A DNA stretch of 64,000 nucleotides from Ostrinia nubilalis (lineage: Eukaryota > Arthropoda > Insecta > Lepidoptera > Crambidae): the NCBI RefSeq assembly GCF_963855985.1, contig NC_087093.1, forward strand, positions 4,719,501 to 4,783,500, written 5' to 3'. The first letter of the stretch is position 1. Every line of letters begins with the position of its first letter. The notes below the pieces were generated by a model, which saw only the letters and a list, made by a program, of their open reading frames with translations, made no database searches and was not told the DNA's origin. Position numbers and translations under genes: made by a program. Positions 21,153-32,408 of this stretch are shown here, piece after piece.

Positions 21153-22570
21153 GGAAAGATTTGTTAAATGATGTGTGTAGGTATTATCCTAATCTACCTT
21201 CGTGTTTACTCTATGCGCGGGGTGAGGACGCGGGTCGGGGGCACCTGCGCGCGCGCCGCGTGGGCGGCTTTCGACGCGTCTATACTGCTCGCGATGTGAA
21301 TTTATCGATGTATCGATATCTCGTTGTAGCCAAATATGGCAAATTGATTCTTAAAACACATACAAGTGACTTGATAAGTGTCGTTTCTGTATAGTATTTT
21401 AATGAGATTTTATTTCTTAACTCATTGTAGGACCATAATACATAAAATATTTAATATTGGTTTTAAACAAAAAAACTTTTTTTAATTTTTCATATTAAAG
21501 TATGTTTTGCTTTTAAGAGCATACCAAAAGTTTCTAAAACGCATTTTCTCAAGTATTTCTGTATTTTAAGTTAAAAACCAAAATCGTAGTATTTTTTTCC
21601 AGGTCGCATTAAGTTACCTACGAATTACCGGCAGTTAGAGGTAAGATAGCCAGCTCCTCCGTGGTTGAAGATTCCGGGTGAAGCTTGCTTCCACCTTCGC
21701 CCTGATCTTCACTTATCATCAGGTGAGATACAGGCCAAGAGCTTCCTCGTTGTGGATACAAAAAATTGCACACTTACTTTACAAAAGTCGATACAAAATT
21801 TGCACATCACTACACAGCCTGTTTCCAATGCGGGGGCGCCAAAGATAGTAACGTAACTCCCATTTTATATTGATGGAAGCACGCAATATGACGGAGATAA
21901 CCTGATAGGCCACTGAGCATGTCATGTGTAGGGTTTATGGTACGAGTAGCGTGCGTACTAAGGTTGAGGATATTGAAGAGAAGTGCGAGTTTTTGTACAA
22001 ACGTTTTTTTTACATAATGCCTACTGAGTAGATACCTACTACTTTAATATAGAAACATGAGTATACCTTTTGCTATAAAATATGCCACTTTGTACACCGT
22101 TAAAATTAAATGTAAAAAAAAACTTTAAGTATGTAGAGTTTACCACTGTAGATTGCTCGCTACACCAATTTTGAATTACAATTTTAACCTTTTGAAGGTT
22201 CAGTGATATTAGGTAACTAAGTATACCTTAATCTTTTTTAGATCGACTCTTTAACATTAGCCCTTAGGTATCAGTTCCAATAACGATTATCCAAATCCTT
22301 AATTTATTGCTGTAGTTTACTGCAGTCCCTAAGTCCGCGCTAAGTCGTGGTGGGTTTTGCAAACGGCTTAATATTTTATGGCCATAACCGTGCGATGGTC
22401 ACATTGTGCCTACATGAGCAACCTACGTAGTAATTATGATCCAGTGTCGAAAGCTGTGTACTTACTGCTATCGATATAGTTTAACGACAGTTTAAAGAAC
22501 TGTTAAGTTATCGATATTAAGAATGGTCAGGTATCAAATTAAGTGAATTCAGGATATTATCACGGAAATA
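21153..22570. other. No gene seen; GC-rich patch at 21220-21290
   Basis: An isolated GC-rich patch (GGTCGGGGGCACCTGCGCGC) is followed by ATCGAT-rich sequence (21300-21325). The rest is AT-rich without recognisable elements. Confidence 0.4.
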
Positions 22571-22574
22571 AGAG

Positions 22575-22735
22575 TTTCAGGCGAGGTTGCGGATTCGAAT
22601 CCCACGAGGCAAAAGGTATTATTAATTCAAAGTTTTGTCCTGGACAATTATAGTAATTAATTCTTGTATTGTGTTGTCTATGGTATTGTCGATGATACTG
22701 AATAAACGTGTCTTCTTTCTTTGTTTCTAATTATT
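22575..22735 (+). repeat. Possible tRNA-derived SINE fragment
   Basis: GGTTGCGGATTCGAATCCCA matches a pol III B box (consensus GGTTCGAATCC). The downstream part ends AATAAACGTGTCTTCTTTCT with a short TTCT-rich tail. No matching A box was confirmed upstream, so this could be chance. Confidence 0.35.
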
Positions 22736-22758
22736 GAAACCACATAATTAGTATTTAC

Positions 22759-23095
22759 TAGCGGCCACCCGCGACTTCGTACGCGTGGATCCCGTTTTAC
22801 CATAGAAATGTTTTTTCCCACTATCTCCCGTTCACGTAGGAATTTGCAATATCCTGTTGTAACTAAGCTTTAAGTTTACTAAGGTACCTGCATGCCAAAT
22901 TTCAAGCGTCTAACTAAAGCGGTTTAGATTTTTCATACAAAAGGATTTTCCCGCTAATTCCCGTTCCCGTGGAAATTTTGCAATGTCCTGTTGTAACTAA
23001 GCTTTAAGTTTACTCAGGTACCTGCATGCCACTATAGTTATTTTGAAAATATATTTCATGTACAGAATTGACCTCTCTACAGATTTATTATAAAT
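22759..23095 (+). repeat. Dispersed lepidopteran repeat with an internal duplication
   Basis: It starts TACTAGCGGCCACCCGCGAC. An inner unit (CCTGTTGTAACTAAGCTTTA through GTACCTGCATGCCA) occurs twice, about 130 bp apart. The end TATTTCATGTACAGAATTGA and CTCTCTACAGATTTATTATA matches the start of 35206-35703 in reverse. Confidence 0.75.
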
Positions 23096-23847
23096 ATAGA
23101 TTGCACAAACAAGTCTGGTGGCTCAAGAAAAGTACTAAGTTATATCCTATTGATGTAACCTTTTGGTTGACAAACAACTTTTTTTGACAAGTGTTGGTCA
23201 TGGAAAATAACCCATATATTTACATGCCACCGCTGTATCGATATATCGATTGATCGCTATCGTATCGATCACCTCATTAGTAATTCCGGCGCACACGCAC
23301 GAATCCGGGACACGTCGATTCGATTCTATTTCGACACGTACGCCTAAATCCTGGTTGACACAAAAATCCCACAAATGATGATGTTTATCATACTGATAGC
23401 AATAGCATAATATTATCTAATATTCGATGGCAAAGTCAAACCTCAACGATTGGTCAATATTTTGTTAGACTTGTTTTGCTTTAGGCTTAACTGAATGTTA
23501 GCACTTATTTGGTTAATTTAAAAAACCGGCTGATTAAAAGATGGACGTCTGTATTTGTAAATTAGCCCAATTAATTTAATGAAGAACTAGGCCAAAGTGT
23601 TAATAGGTTAAAGAAGACATTAGTTAAAATGATTATTAAGAAAAACATCAATGTTCATTGTTTATGGATATAAAGTATCCCCAAGTTGCAACTGCAAAAT
23701 TATTTTTTGCTATATACGTACATAAATGTTTTTTTAGAATTGATTTTAATAGTTTTTTTAAGTTCGTAACATAATAAAATAAGGCACGCACGGCATCTGT
23801 ACACAAGCGACACAGTCATGTCTTTTCACGCGTGCGAAGGGTGCGCG
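23096..23847. other. No gene seen; cluster of ATCGAT motifs
   Basis: Overlapping TATCGAT/ATCGATA motifs cluster at 23228-23272. In insects such motifs can be BEAF/DREF-type sites, but there is no adjacent gene to regulate. Confidence 0.35.
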
Positions 23848-24113
23848 AGGGTTGCCAGGTGTCCGGCTTTAGCCGGACATGTTTGGCTTTTCAGGGACTT
23901 GTCCGGTTTGTCCGGCTTTTTATCGCGCCAGTCGAATTCAGGATGTTGGGCTACCGATTCGAAGATGATAGTTGATAGTATTCACTCATGAGCTATGACA
24001 CTAATTGCACCCCCCTGTGAGATGGCAAAAAAGGCGTGTCCGGCTTTTAGGGTAAAATGTCCGGCCAAATGAAGCACCGAGTCCGGCTTCTGTGTTTTTA
24101 GACCTGGCAACCC
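23848..24113. mobile_element. hAT-like MITE, AGGGTTGCCAGGT family, copy 2
   Basis: The ends AGGGTTGCCAGGT and ACCTGGCAACCCT are inverse, and the interior TGTCCGGCTTTAGCCGGACA matches copy 1 reversed. No clean 8 bp duplication was found, so the flanks have diverged or the copy was trimmed. Confidence 0.8.
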
Positions 24114-26680
24114 TGCGCCCGGCATTGATAAAGAGCTTTTCTAAAGGTCAAGTTTTCGTGACAGCACCGCTGACAGGTTGATTTATTATCGCCGTGACGT
24201 CATTACAGACGTCATACTATACAATGTACGAATGTGACCGAGTTACCGATGCGGCAAAGTGTGATTTATCACTATACAATTTCGTTGTGGAAAATAAATC
24301 TATTATTCTGTGAGCTTTTAAATTCTTATACGTATTTTATTGGTAAATAAAAAGCAACTATTAGAACGACTTCACATTTTTTTGCTTGATGGATGTGCAA
24401 TCATCCAAATATTTTACAAAAGTTGAAAACTGTTGGAGTAATATAACAAAACGAGTAAAGATTATTTATTTATTTTAAAATAATCATGATAATATTATAA
24501 AACTGCCCAGTTCATAGAAGTTTTCATTAGCCCGTATCGTTCCAACTAAATCAATTAAATCATGTGTTTAAAAGTGAAGTGACTAGTTAAATCTAACAGT
24601 TTAGATTCAGTAATAATTATTTTCAGTAATGATAGGCACCAATGTTACCTTTTATTAAAAAAAAACTTTAATGCTTTCCAAAAGCGCAAGCGTATTGAAT
24701 TGACTTGACAACTGACTAAACTGTAAACAAAATTCGACCGAATGACAATTGAAGAGGAATGAACGATCGCCTAAATGACGTGTGTGAGCGAATGAGTGAA
24801 CACAATCAACCGCTCTTTCGTTCACTCCATTTTGGATGTGCTTGCAACAAGTTATTGATTTGTTTGGCAGATAACTAGCGAACGAATGACCGGTTACCAA
24901 ATGAATGAATAAAAGGGTAGTGAATAAACACTACTCTGTGTTAACGAACGAATGAGCAATGAACGATAACAATTCGGTCGTTCGACTGAACATTACCGAC
25001 CACTGTAGGTACGAGAACTAGTGACCGCCATTTTCACTTTCATGTTGAATGAGTTAGCAACAAGTTATTGATTACTCGTACCTTGTTATGTTAGTACGTG
25101 ACCGGAATGAATGATAGGAGCGATTTAATTATCCATTCACTCACATAGATCGGATGAAATGAAGGAAGATTCAGTAGAGCCAGTCCTATAAAACTAAAAG
25201 CAATATCTTTGATGCGCGAATGAGATAGATTGTTAAATTATCAAAAAATATTTTTTATGTAAGTAAATAATCTTGCTCTCTAAGATGATTGTAAGATTTA
25301 TTCTATTGTTTTTATTTCTTTAAAATTTAAATTCTCATCAATTATTGTTTTTCATTGTTTAAAACTTTAAAATCAAATAATAATTTATTTAAATATCAAT
25401 TAAAATGTTCAATGTCAATTATCAAAAGTTCCTCGCTAATCCTAGCCCACCCCTAAGTCTTCAAATGCCCTATCAAAACACAACAACCCAATCCCAACTC
25501 AACCTAAAATATACCTTATCTTCTTTGTCTAAGTCCCACTTCGCCCCGCGCGCGTCGTAATTTACGACGCATCCGAATGCAACTGGGAGGGTCCCCAGGC
25601 AATCATATCGATTCGCTATTTATAGACTGAGCTATCAAACTGCGCAGGTCTAGGTAGCCTAGGTAGCTCTCATCGATATTGCCCGGGACCCGGGAGAGGC
25701 AACGGCGCAGGTCTGGATGCAACAAGATGTCCTAGATATGTGTAATATGACGCAATTTGTGCACCGGACATGTAGAAATGAAGGATGCAAAATGGCGTCC
25801 ATGAAAATTTAGTTAAAGACTGAATGATGAATTTATGGCTTAATCATGAGATAAAGGTCGGTTAAAGATGGATTTTGGGTAGTTTTTGAAATTAAATCTC
25901 GTGAGAATCAATTTTTGATGGTTTTGAATATTTTTTGCGAATATTGGCCTAGTTTGGAGAACAAAAGAATTGTAAAAATTTTCAATTTGTCCATTTTAAA
26001 AGCTCGTACGATTCTGAAGACTTTTTTTGAAGCATTTAAAAGTTGATTATACATGAGGTCTTGCTCATTCATTAATATGAAACGTGAAATCTGAAACGTT
26101 TTATTGTTAATTTGAAGGGCTATTTAAATCTTTGTCCCAATTAGTCAACCCTTGTTGTTTAGGAGGGTCTCTTGAGCCGGCACCAAAGTAGGTACCGCGC
26201 AGACTCCGACCTGTTGCGTCTTGAGACGTCCTTGTTGACGTGTCTTAACGACTTTTTCGTCAACTTCGACGCCATTAAAAATTTTCCGATTTTTCCGCTT
26301 TCGAACAAAACAGAGAACGGAACGATTTTTAAGCGGGTTTTTATTTTGATATCGCAATTGAAGGATTATCAAGTAAAAATTACGAAAAATCGTACGTAAC
26401 GCGTTGAAAAAGGCCGCACTTAACATTAACATAGGTACACACTACACATTATAAAAAATTACAACAAACAAGTGACAAGAAAGTGTTGGAAAATTGCTCA
26501 GGGGTAATATTGTTAAATCAAATGGAGGCGTTCAAAGTAAAATTAGGCAAACTTGTCAAAAAAATCGATAGCAGTGGCAGAAGTTTGTTTGTCAAAAAAA
26601 CATTATTTTTTAATAAAAAGCTCAAAGAAGGCTTAGAGACACGTGGGATAGCAGACGTTCACAGTTAATTAAAACAATCG
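24114..26680. other. No gene seen; GAACGAATGA-rich block at 24740-25180
   Basis: Variants of GAACGAATGA in both orientations recur between 24750 and 24985. GCAACAAGTTATTGATT occurs twice (24845 and 25062). This suggests an unrecognised repeat. The segment 25540-25740 is GC-richer and includes CCCGGGACCCGGG. Open frames at 26145-26668 have no recognised domain. Confidence 0.4.
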
Positions 26681-26686
26681 ACTTAC

Positions 26687-26740
26687 GTGCAGCCTGACCA
26701 AACTCGCAATAATAATGATCAGCGCCACTGCCAGGTACAT
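26687..26740 (-). CDS. Possible first coding exon with signal-like start (speculative)
   Basis: Minus-strand ATG at 26740 opens MYLAVALIIIIASLVRLH, a good hydrophobic leader. It ends exactly at a strong donor (CAC then GTAAGTCG) in phase 0. The upstream sequence 26850-27010 is a CpG-rich island unlike the AT-rich surroundings, as expected near a promoter. A second donor (GTGAGTACG) follows 26830. The frame stays open upstream of the ATG. It could be an upstream 7B2 exon, but phase 0 does not fit the phase 2 entry needed at 14247, so an extra exon would be required. It may also belong to another gene or to none. Confidence 0.25.
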
Positions 26741-26830
26741 GCACTCGCTTTTCGACCCACTTGGTCTCGAAAATGGACAAAAATTTGTTCCAACACTGGT
26801 TTCGCGGATAAATTTGGAAGCGTACTCACC

Positions 26831-27010
26831 AATTTGGTAGCAGCGGGCAAAATGACCCCGGCACACCGGTGCGCGCGATCGATGGGGTCGCGCAGGCGCG
26901 GTGTTGGAGCTACGCAGTTGCCGAGGCTTCGCTCTGGAGGCGCACAACACAGAAAGGGACAGAAGGACCAATTGGATAGCGCCGCTGCTTGTGGCGACTG
27001 TTGCTCGCCG
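26831..27010 (-). promoter_or_regulatory. CpG-rich patch, possible promoter or 5' UTR
   Basis: GCGCGCGATCGATGG, GCGCAGGCGCGG and GCCGCTGCTTG occur in a 150 bp GC-rich block. It is followed on the minus strand by a consensus donor at 26829. There is no direct evidence of transcription. Confidence 0.25.
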
Positions 27011-27327
27011 CCAACGATGAAATTTGCATTTTGTGTGGTTTTAAGTGTCGGCGTGAACTGATGTCAAATTCGAACCTCAAGAATCAGCAATGGATTCAAG
27101 ACACTAAATAAATATTAGACTAACTTTCAACCAATCACGACATTGAATTCGCACCCATGAGTGACATTTCGTACTTAAATATTGGTAATTGCACTGAAAT
27201 AGGCAATTTTTAGCAACATTAAAATTAAGTAGCATAGGTACGCGTTTCTCGAGACCATTTTCACCGTTTTCCAGCTCTACCATGATTTTATCTATTTTGA
27301 AGTTGGTTAAAAATAGGTTATTTTTAA

Positions 27328-27440
27328 GGAAAGAATTGGATGAAGTCGCTACCAACCAGTCGATCTGGAAATCGTTGGGGGAGGCCTAATTCAGATTTAT
27401 TGCTGACAGTGGACATTCTGTGGCTGAAATAATGATGGAT
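27328..27440 (+). mobile_element. RTE tail fragment
   Basis: GTCGCTACCAACCAGTCGAT, TCTGGAAATCGTTGGGGGAG and GCCTAATTCAG, followed by ACAGTGGACATTCTGTGGCT and GAAATAATGATGG, match the last RTE codons and tail. About 10 extra bases interrupt it. Confidence 0.7.
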
Positions 27441-30087
27441 TAGGACATAATTTTCTATTTGGCTACTAGTACTTCTTGTTGTGTTTACACTGACCCTTCT
27501 GCATTTTTCTATCATGTATGAACTTCGACATTTCAGGATTTATTTTTGTTGTGACGCCCTCCACATCACCTAGCCGGGGGTTGGGAATTTTCCGACGAGA
27601 TGAAATACAGATGTTGTATAGCTCTGTACCGAGATGGGAAGGTGGGGAGGTGGGATTCAATCAAATGAGGTTGCGCAAGCAGTTTGTCATTGTTTGAAAT
27701 TAATATTCTTATTTTGTTCTAGACTTTGACTTGATAAAAAATAATTACATGTGGTGAAAACCGAATCTGTAGCCTTTAGGTTGCTGTGTTCGTACCCATA
27801 GCAGAGACAATTTTTTTCAAGCATGATTTTTACAATAACATTGATTAACCATTTTGTGTATCCTTGTAATACATATTATTAATTATTTTAATTGAAAAAC
27901 ACTGCGGTAGAAAAGTTTCAGATATACAATTATACATACTCGTACTTCATACGACTATGACATAGTGTTGAACATGAACACATCGTTTTCATGTGTTCCA
28001 AATTAATTTTGATTATGCAATGTAAATTTCAGTGATTAATTTATTTACGCTCAATTATCTACTATGACAAATTGCTATTGAACTCTTAATGGATAAATAA
28101 AAATAATAAGTACCTATTTATAAAATAAATGTAATGATACGCCCTTAGTCGGGTGGATTGACAAAGCTTTTAAAGCTGTAATTGCACTCGCAAACGCTGT
28201 GAACTGTGAGCTTATTGAAGAAAGATACGCCATTGTGAATTTATTAAGTTAAGCTACATCAGAATCTTTAAAAGTAGTGCATTCTACGCTCGGGTTAGCT
28301 TAAAATTTAGTAAAATATGTTGCTGCTTGAAGAAAACATACTTAAATGAAATTAGTATTAAAATCGACTGATGCGATTGATTCATTTTTTATTTAGTAAC
28401 CTCAACAATTTATTTAAAATGACATTAAATAAAACCTCTTTGGTTGTGTAAAGTACCTATTCAAATAATGAATCTGGCTGGCTGAAAAGGTGACAGTTGA
28501 AAATGAAAGAAATTTAATGAAAAAGTTTAAAATATTTTCGCGCCTTTTCAGCTTTTTTTTTTTATTTGACGTTATCTACCACAGACACCACAACTTTATT
28601 TAGGTAGGTATTCTTCTTTAAAATTATATCACAAAAAAAAAACAAAAATAAAATTAAGAAATAGTTTTTTAATTTCATTAAACTAGGTACCTAGTAAGCA
28701 GGCTCTACTAACATAATCTTGTTGAAGCGCCATCTACACACAAAGCCTGGAGTTTCATTGTCGATAGAGCTTCACGCTGAATCTAGTCTCCCCTCGGTTT
28801 GGAACAGTGCTGATTGAGCCAATGCGACACAGATGGCATTAACATGATATTTATTTGAAGTTACATTAATAATAATAATAAAGGATTTATAATAAAATAT
28901 TTCAATAATGGAGCTTATAAATGACAATATTCAGTAGTCGGCTTATTGATAACAAGAACTTTACAGTCAGTACACTTCTAATAGAGTATTTTTATTTATT
29001 TTTGTTGTAATTGATATAATAATTAAATTAATGTTGTTTACTGAAAAGCAAATGTGTTTTTTATTCGTGTTGTATTCAGATTGTTTCAATACCTACCATT
29101 TTTATAGGCAATAGCTAGATAAATACAACTACTCAGTGTCCATTCGAATTTGCACGTTATTACTGATTTATCTTTCCTTCAGAAAAATAACGTCCACAAA
29201 CTGCTCAACAGGTCATAAACGAAACCTTCCAAAGCTTTTCTTATTGCTCTACAATCTCTAATCTAAGTTTTATTAGATTCCTAAAATGTAGTCGTGTAGA
29301 CAGTTCTCCCACAATGTACGACGAATATCTCCAACAAAGTTCAACTGTAGCCGCCATGAAACCATTACAGCGCTTAACGTGACAAGTATCACTATAAAAT
29401 GTATCACGTTACTGTGCGCAACACGTTGCATGCACAATCGAGGTGTGTATGGTTGGTTCACATGGTACAGGAAACAATATTCGCTGGGTGCGAAGTACTA
29501 GGTGGGGGTAACATAATCTATCGCAGCGCTCATGGTGGTCAAAAGTAGAAATAATGTAAGCTCTGTCGTCAGATGTATCTGTCAATGGCAAAGCGATTCT
29601 ACATAATACATTTTAATATCATTAATTAATCGCATGAAAAGGGTCCTACTGGGAACTCAAATAAAAGAGTGGACTGTATTTCGATAGGGCTGGTTTAATA
29701 GCCGTTTACAATTTGGAAATAACTAGACTATACAACGTGGTAGTACAAAAATGAGTCACAGTAGTTGTTGTGCACAGATGTTTGCCTTATGATGAGAGCG
29801 TGAATTATTGAACTCTGCCCATGTTTTGTTCTTAATTCTTCTACATCTCGGACTTGTCCAGCCAATACCAACAACTTTCCTTTAAATATGGTTTGTGGTT
29901 GGAATTTGATATTGTAACACTCACAAACCCGGTCTTCAAAACAATACTCATTTCGATCTGAAAACGATATTTAATTTATTTCTAGCGATACAGGAACATT
30001 TAAATACATTTACTGTTATAATAATGAAACCGTTAAAGTAGCTTTTTCTTTTTGTTTTACTGTAAAACTACAACTATAAATGAAGTA
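27441..30087. other. No gene seen
   Basis: AT-rich. The segment 28715-28855 (AAGCGCCATCTACACAC and following) differs in composition and may be an old repeat. Short open frames at 27466-27660 and 29273-29591 have no domain. Confidence 0.45.
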
Positions 30088-30233
30088 TAGCCTGACCAGG
30101 AACATAAAAACCCTGGCATAGAGGCGCGTCAATTGCATTTGATAGTGCAACACTGAGTACAGTCGTACCTGTGTTAAATTAATAGGCTATTAACTTTATG
30201 TATCAGGATTAAGGATTACGGGCTAATTTTATA

Positions 30234-31472
30234 CAGGGTGTTACTTTGCATTCTTGCCATATTTACAGAGGTTACTATATTACTGATACTGAACACAAAT
30301 CCGTAAAAAAAAAATGCCCGAAAAAATTTTTTTTTAATCTTGAGTATTTTATTTTATCGACAATCTGTTAAACACACCACTAATTATCGTAACGCATGCA
30401 CATCACTTGTTGGCGATGGCGATGGAGACTTTTTTACTTTTTATTGTATTTTTAAATATCTATTGCAATCTATTGTCTTTAAAATGTCTTTTTGACACTT
30501 GTAAAAAACTGAGAAATCCATCAAACACAAATCACGTTATAAATAATACAAAAATGACTGAAGTGTATTCAAACAACGAATAATTTAATCAAAATGGTGC
30601 TTGGAGTGTCTGCAAGACGTCTTAGACGAAATGCTTGATGACGTACCTACCCTTAGCGTTACACCCAATGCTCTACTACCAGCAGGATGGTGCTCCCCCA
30701 CAATATTGACGTCAAGTGCGCGAATAATACGTTTGGTGAACAGTGGATTGGACGAGGGGTCCAGTAGCTTGGCCACCACGATCCTCGGACCTGACACCAA
30801 TGGATTTTTGGAGTGACTTGAAACGACTGGTATGCGCAGCGCAGAACAGATAAACAGTGTAAACGCGTTACATGAAAGGATTGTTTTAGTGAAACTGTGA
30901 TACAAAACGTTTATGTGTTGCGAAAACTAAAGCGAAAAACCTGCGCTTCGCCGTGCTAGACTGTGCCTTCATCAGAACGGAGGACACTTTGAACACTTGC
31001 TTCGCAGTACGTAAACTTTGTAAGTAGGAACTTATAAATAAATAATTAATTGTGAATAAGGTGATTTCATTTCATACTTAATTTATTAATTTGTAAAAAT
31101 AGGGTACAATGTTGTAAATTAATTGAAAGCCTATTAATTATTAGTATTTTTGACGGTCCTAAGCCCGTAAAGTAGAAAGGAAAATCTGAAATCAACTGAA
31201 GAGTATTTTAAAATAGTTATTATGACTGGATAAAAAGGCTGGTACCCAGAGCCATAAAATTAAGAACTAGGCCACGCCCACTAGGTTTATTCCACTTGCA
31301 CCTGTAGAACGTGCGAGACAAAATTGGTTTATTCCAATTTGTACTGAAAAACCAAATTTACTAAAATCTTAGTGTACTTTCTTTATGGGGGTCTCTTGTT
31401 TATCTTAAATAATAGGTATTGTTACCTACTTTTATCTCTGTGAATATGGCAAGAATGCAAAGTAACACGGTG
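30234..31472 (+). mobile_element. Mariner-like DNA transposon, deletion derivative
   Basis: The left end CAGGGTGTTACTTTGCATTC and the reversed right end CACCGTGTTACTTTGCATTC are inverted repeats of about 35 bp, with TA duplicated on both sides. Copy 1 of the host element shows the empty site (GGGCTAATTTGATATTTTCA). It encodes only a decayed transposase C-terminal half (see 30600-30990). Its 1239 bp length matches a mariner, but most of the transposase is absent or unreadable. Confidence 0.88.
30600..30990 (+). pseudogene. Mariner/IS630-type transposase, C-terminal part, decayed
   Basis: Across two frames the DDE region can be read: LQDVLDEMLDDVP, then QQDGAPPHN (second catalytic Asp region), TFGEQWIGRG, a decayed PPRSPDLTPLDFF counterpart, and at the end GGHFEHLL. 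Frameshifts lie near 30680 and after 30760, and stops are present. An ATG at 30554 (MTEVYSNNE) followed by a stop may be the leftover N-terminus, with the middle deleted. Confidence 0.75.
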
Positions 31473-32077
31473 TATTTTCATAAATTAACGAAAAAATATT
31501 ATTATAGGTAACCTGGTTTAAATAAATTAAATGAAACCATCAATCGAGTTAGTAGGATTTATTTTATTATTCATCAATAATCAAATTCAGAACTTGAATA
31601 TTCAACTGCAATGTCTGCTCATGAACGCTTCAAACTCGGTACTTCTTTCCCAATTCCATAAAATTCAACACTTAGAAAGTGACAAAAAACTTTCATACGA
31701 TACATACATAACGAACCACAACTAATTTTCTTAGTGGACTGTACTATACGATAAACATGTCAGTCAATTTGACAACCTTTGTCGGAAACATTATTCAATG
31801 AAAATATTGTCCGAACCCTTAGTATTTCTCTTCGACAAATACTTTAACACATTGTGAACCACTTTTCTTTCACGACTATAAAAACATTTTAGCAATTTAA
31901 TTCACAAAATCAATTGCGCACATTTAAAATAAAGTTTGTTTACACTTTGACAGCAATAGACTGACATGCAAGGTGACATGTCAATGAAGTTTTCAGTTAC
32001 TGTTGCCATTAAAAGAAATTAGTACCATTAGTTTTCCGCAACATGGCGAGGGTTTTTATGTTCCTGGTCAGGCTATA

Positions 32078-32408
32078 AACAAACCCTGACACAATCAAAA
32101 TTAAACACACTTTTTGGACTTACCTCATTACATTTGAATGACCAAAATGATTTCAAAACTTATTTTCCACCCAAATCGTGGTATCACAACAATGTATTAG
32201 TCGAAAATATTTGTTATTTTTTCATTTCGATATTTTTTCACAAATAAACGACCTAAATGTCAATGTGACAGAGCCCACAAAGTTGTGGACGCTAGTTGGC
32301 GCTGTAATCGTGCACAGAGCCAATAGAAACAAATACACAGTTGTTTTTGACAAAAGCATTTTTATTCATCATATATTTCTTAATAAGACTACTTATCAAC
32401 AAAATAGT
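32078..32408. other. No gene seen
   Basis: AT-rich. A 103-codon open frame that crosses into the inverted duplication (32178-32489) has no recognisable domain and appears accidental. Confidence 0.45.

Larger units (their letters stand above)
30088..32075. mobile_element. TIR element, TAGCCTGACCAGG family, copy 2, interrupted by a mariner
   Basis: It matches copy 1 (2604-3345) on both sides of a 1.24 kb insertion. The ends are TAGCCTGACCAGG and CCTGGTCAGGCTA with TA on both sides. Removing the insertion and its duplicated TA leaves about 747 bp, close to copy 1's 742 bp. Confidence 0.88.

Noticed and set aside
22590..22610. B-box-like sequence considered as a tRNA gene
   Set aside because: No cloverleaf, A box or anticodon arm could be drawn; at most a SINE remnant.
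23228..23272. ATCGAT cluster considered as a promoter element
   Set aside because: No gene start nearby and the motif is simple and AT-rich; reported only as context.
26145..26668. Open frames on both strands left of the CpG-rich patch
   Set aside because: No domain or plausible splice layout. Kept only as part of the unannotated stretch.
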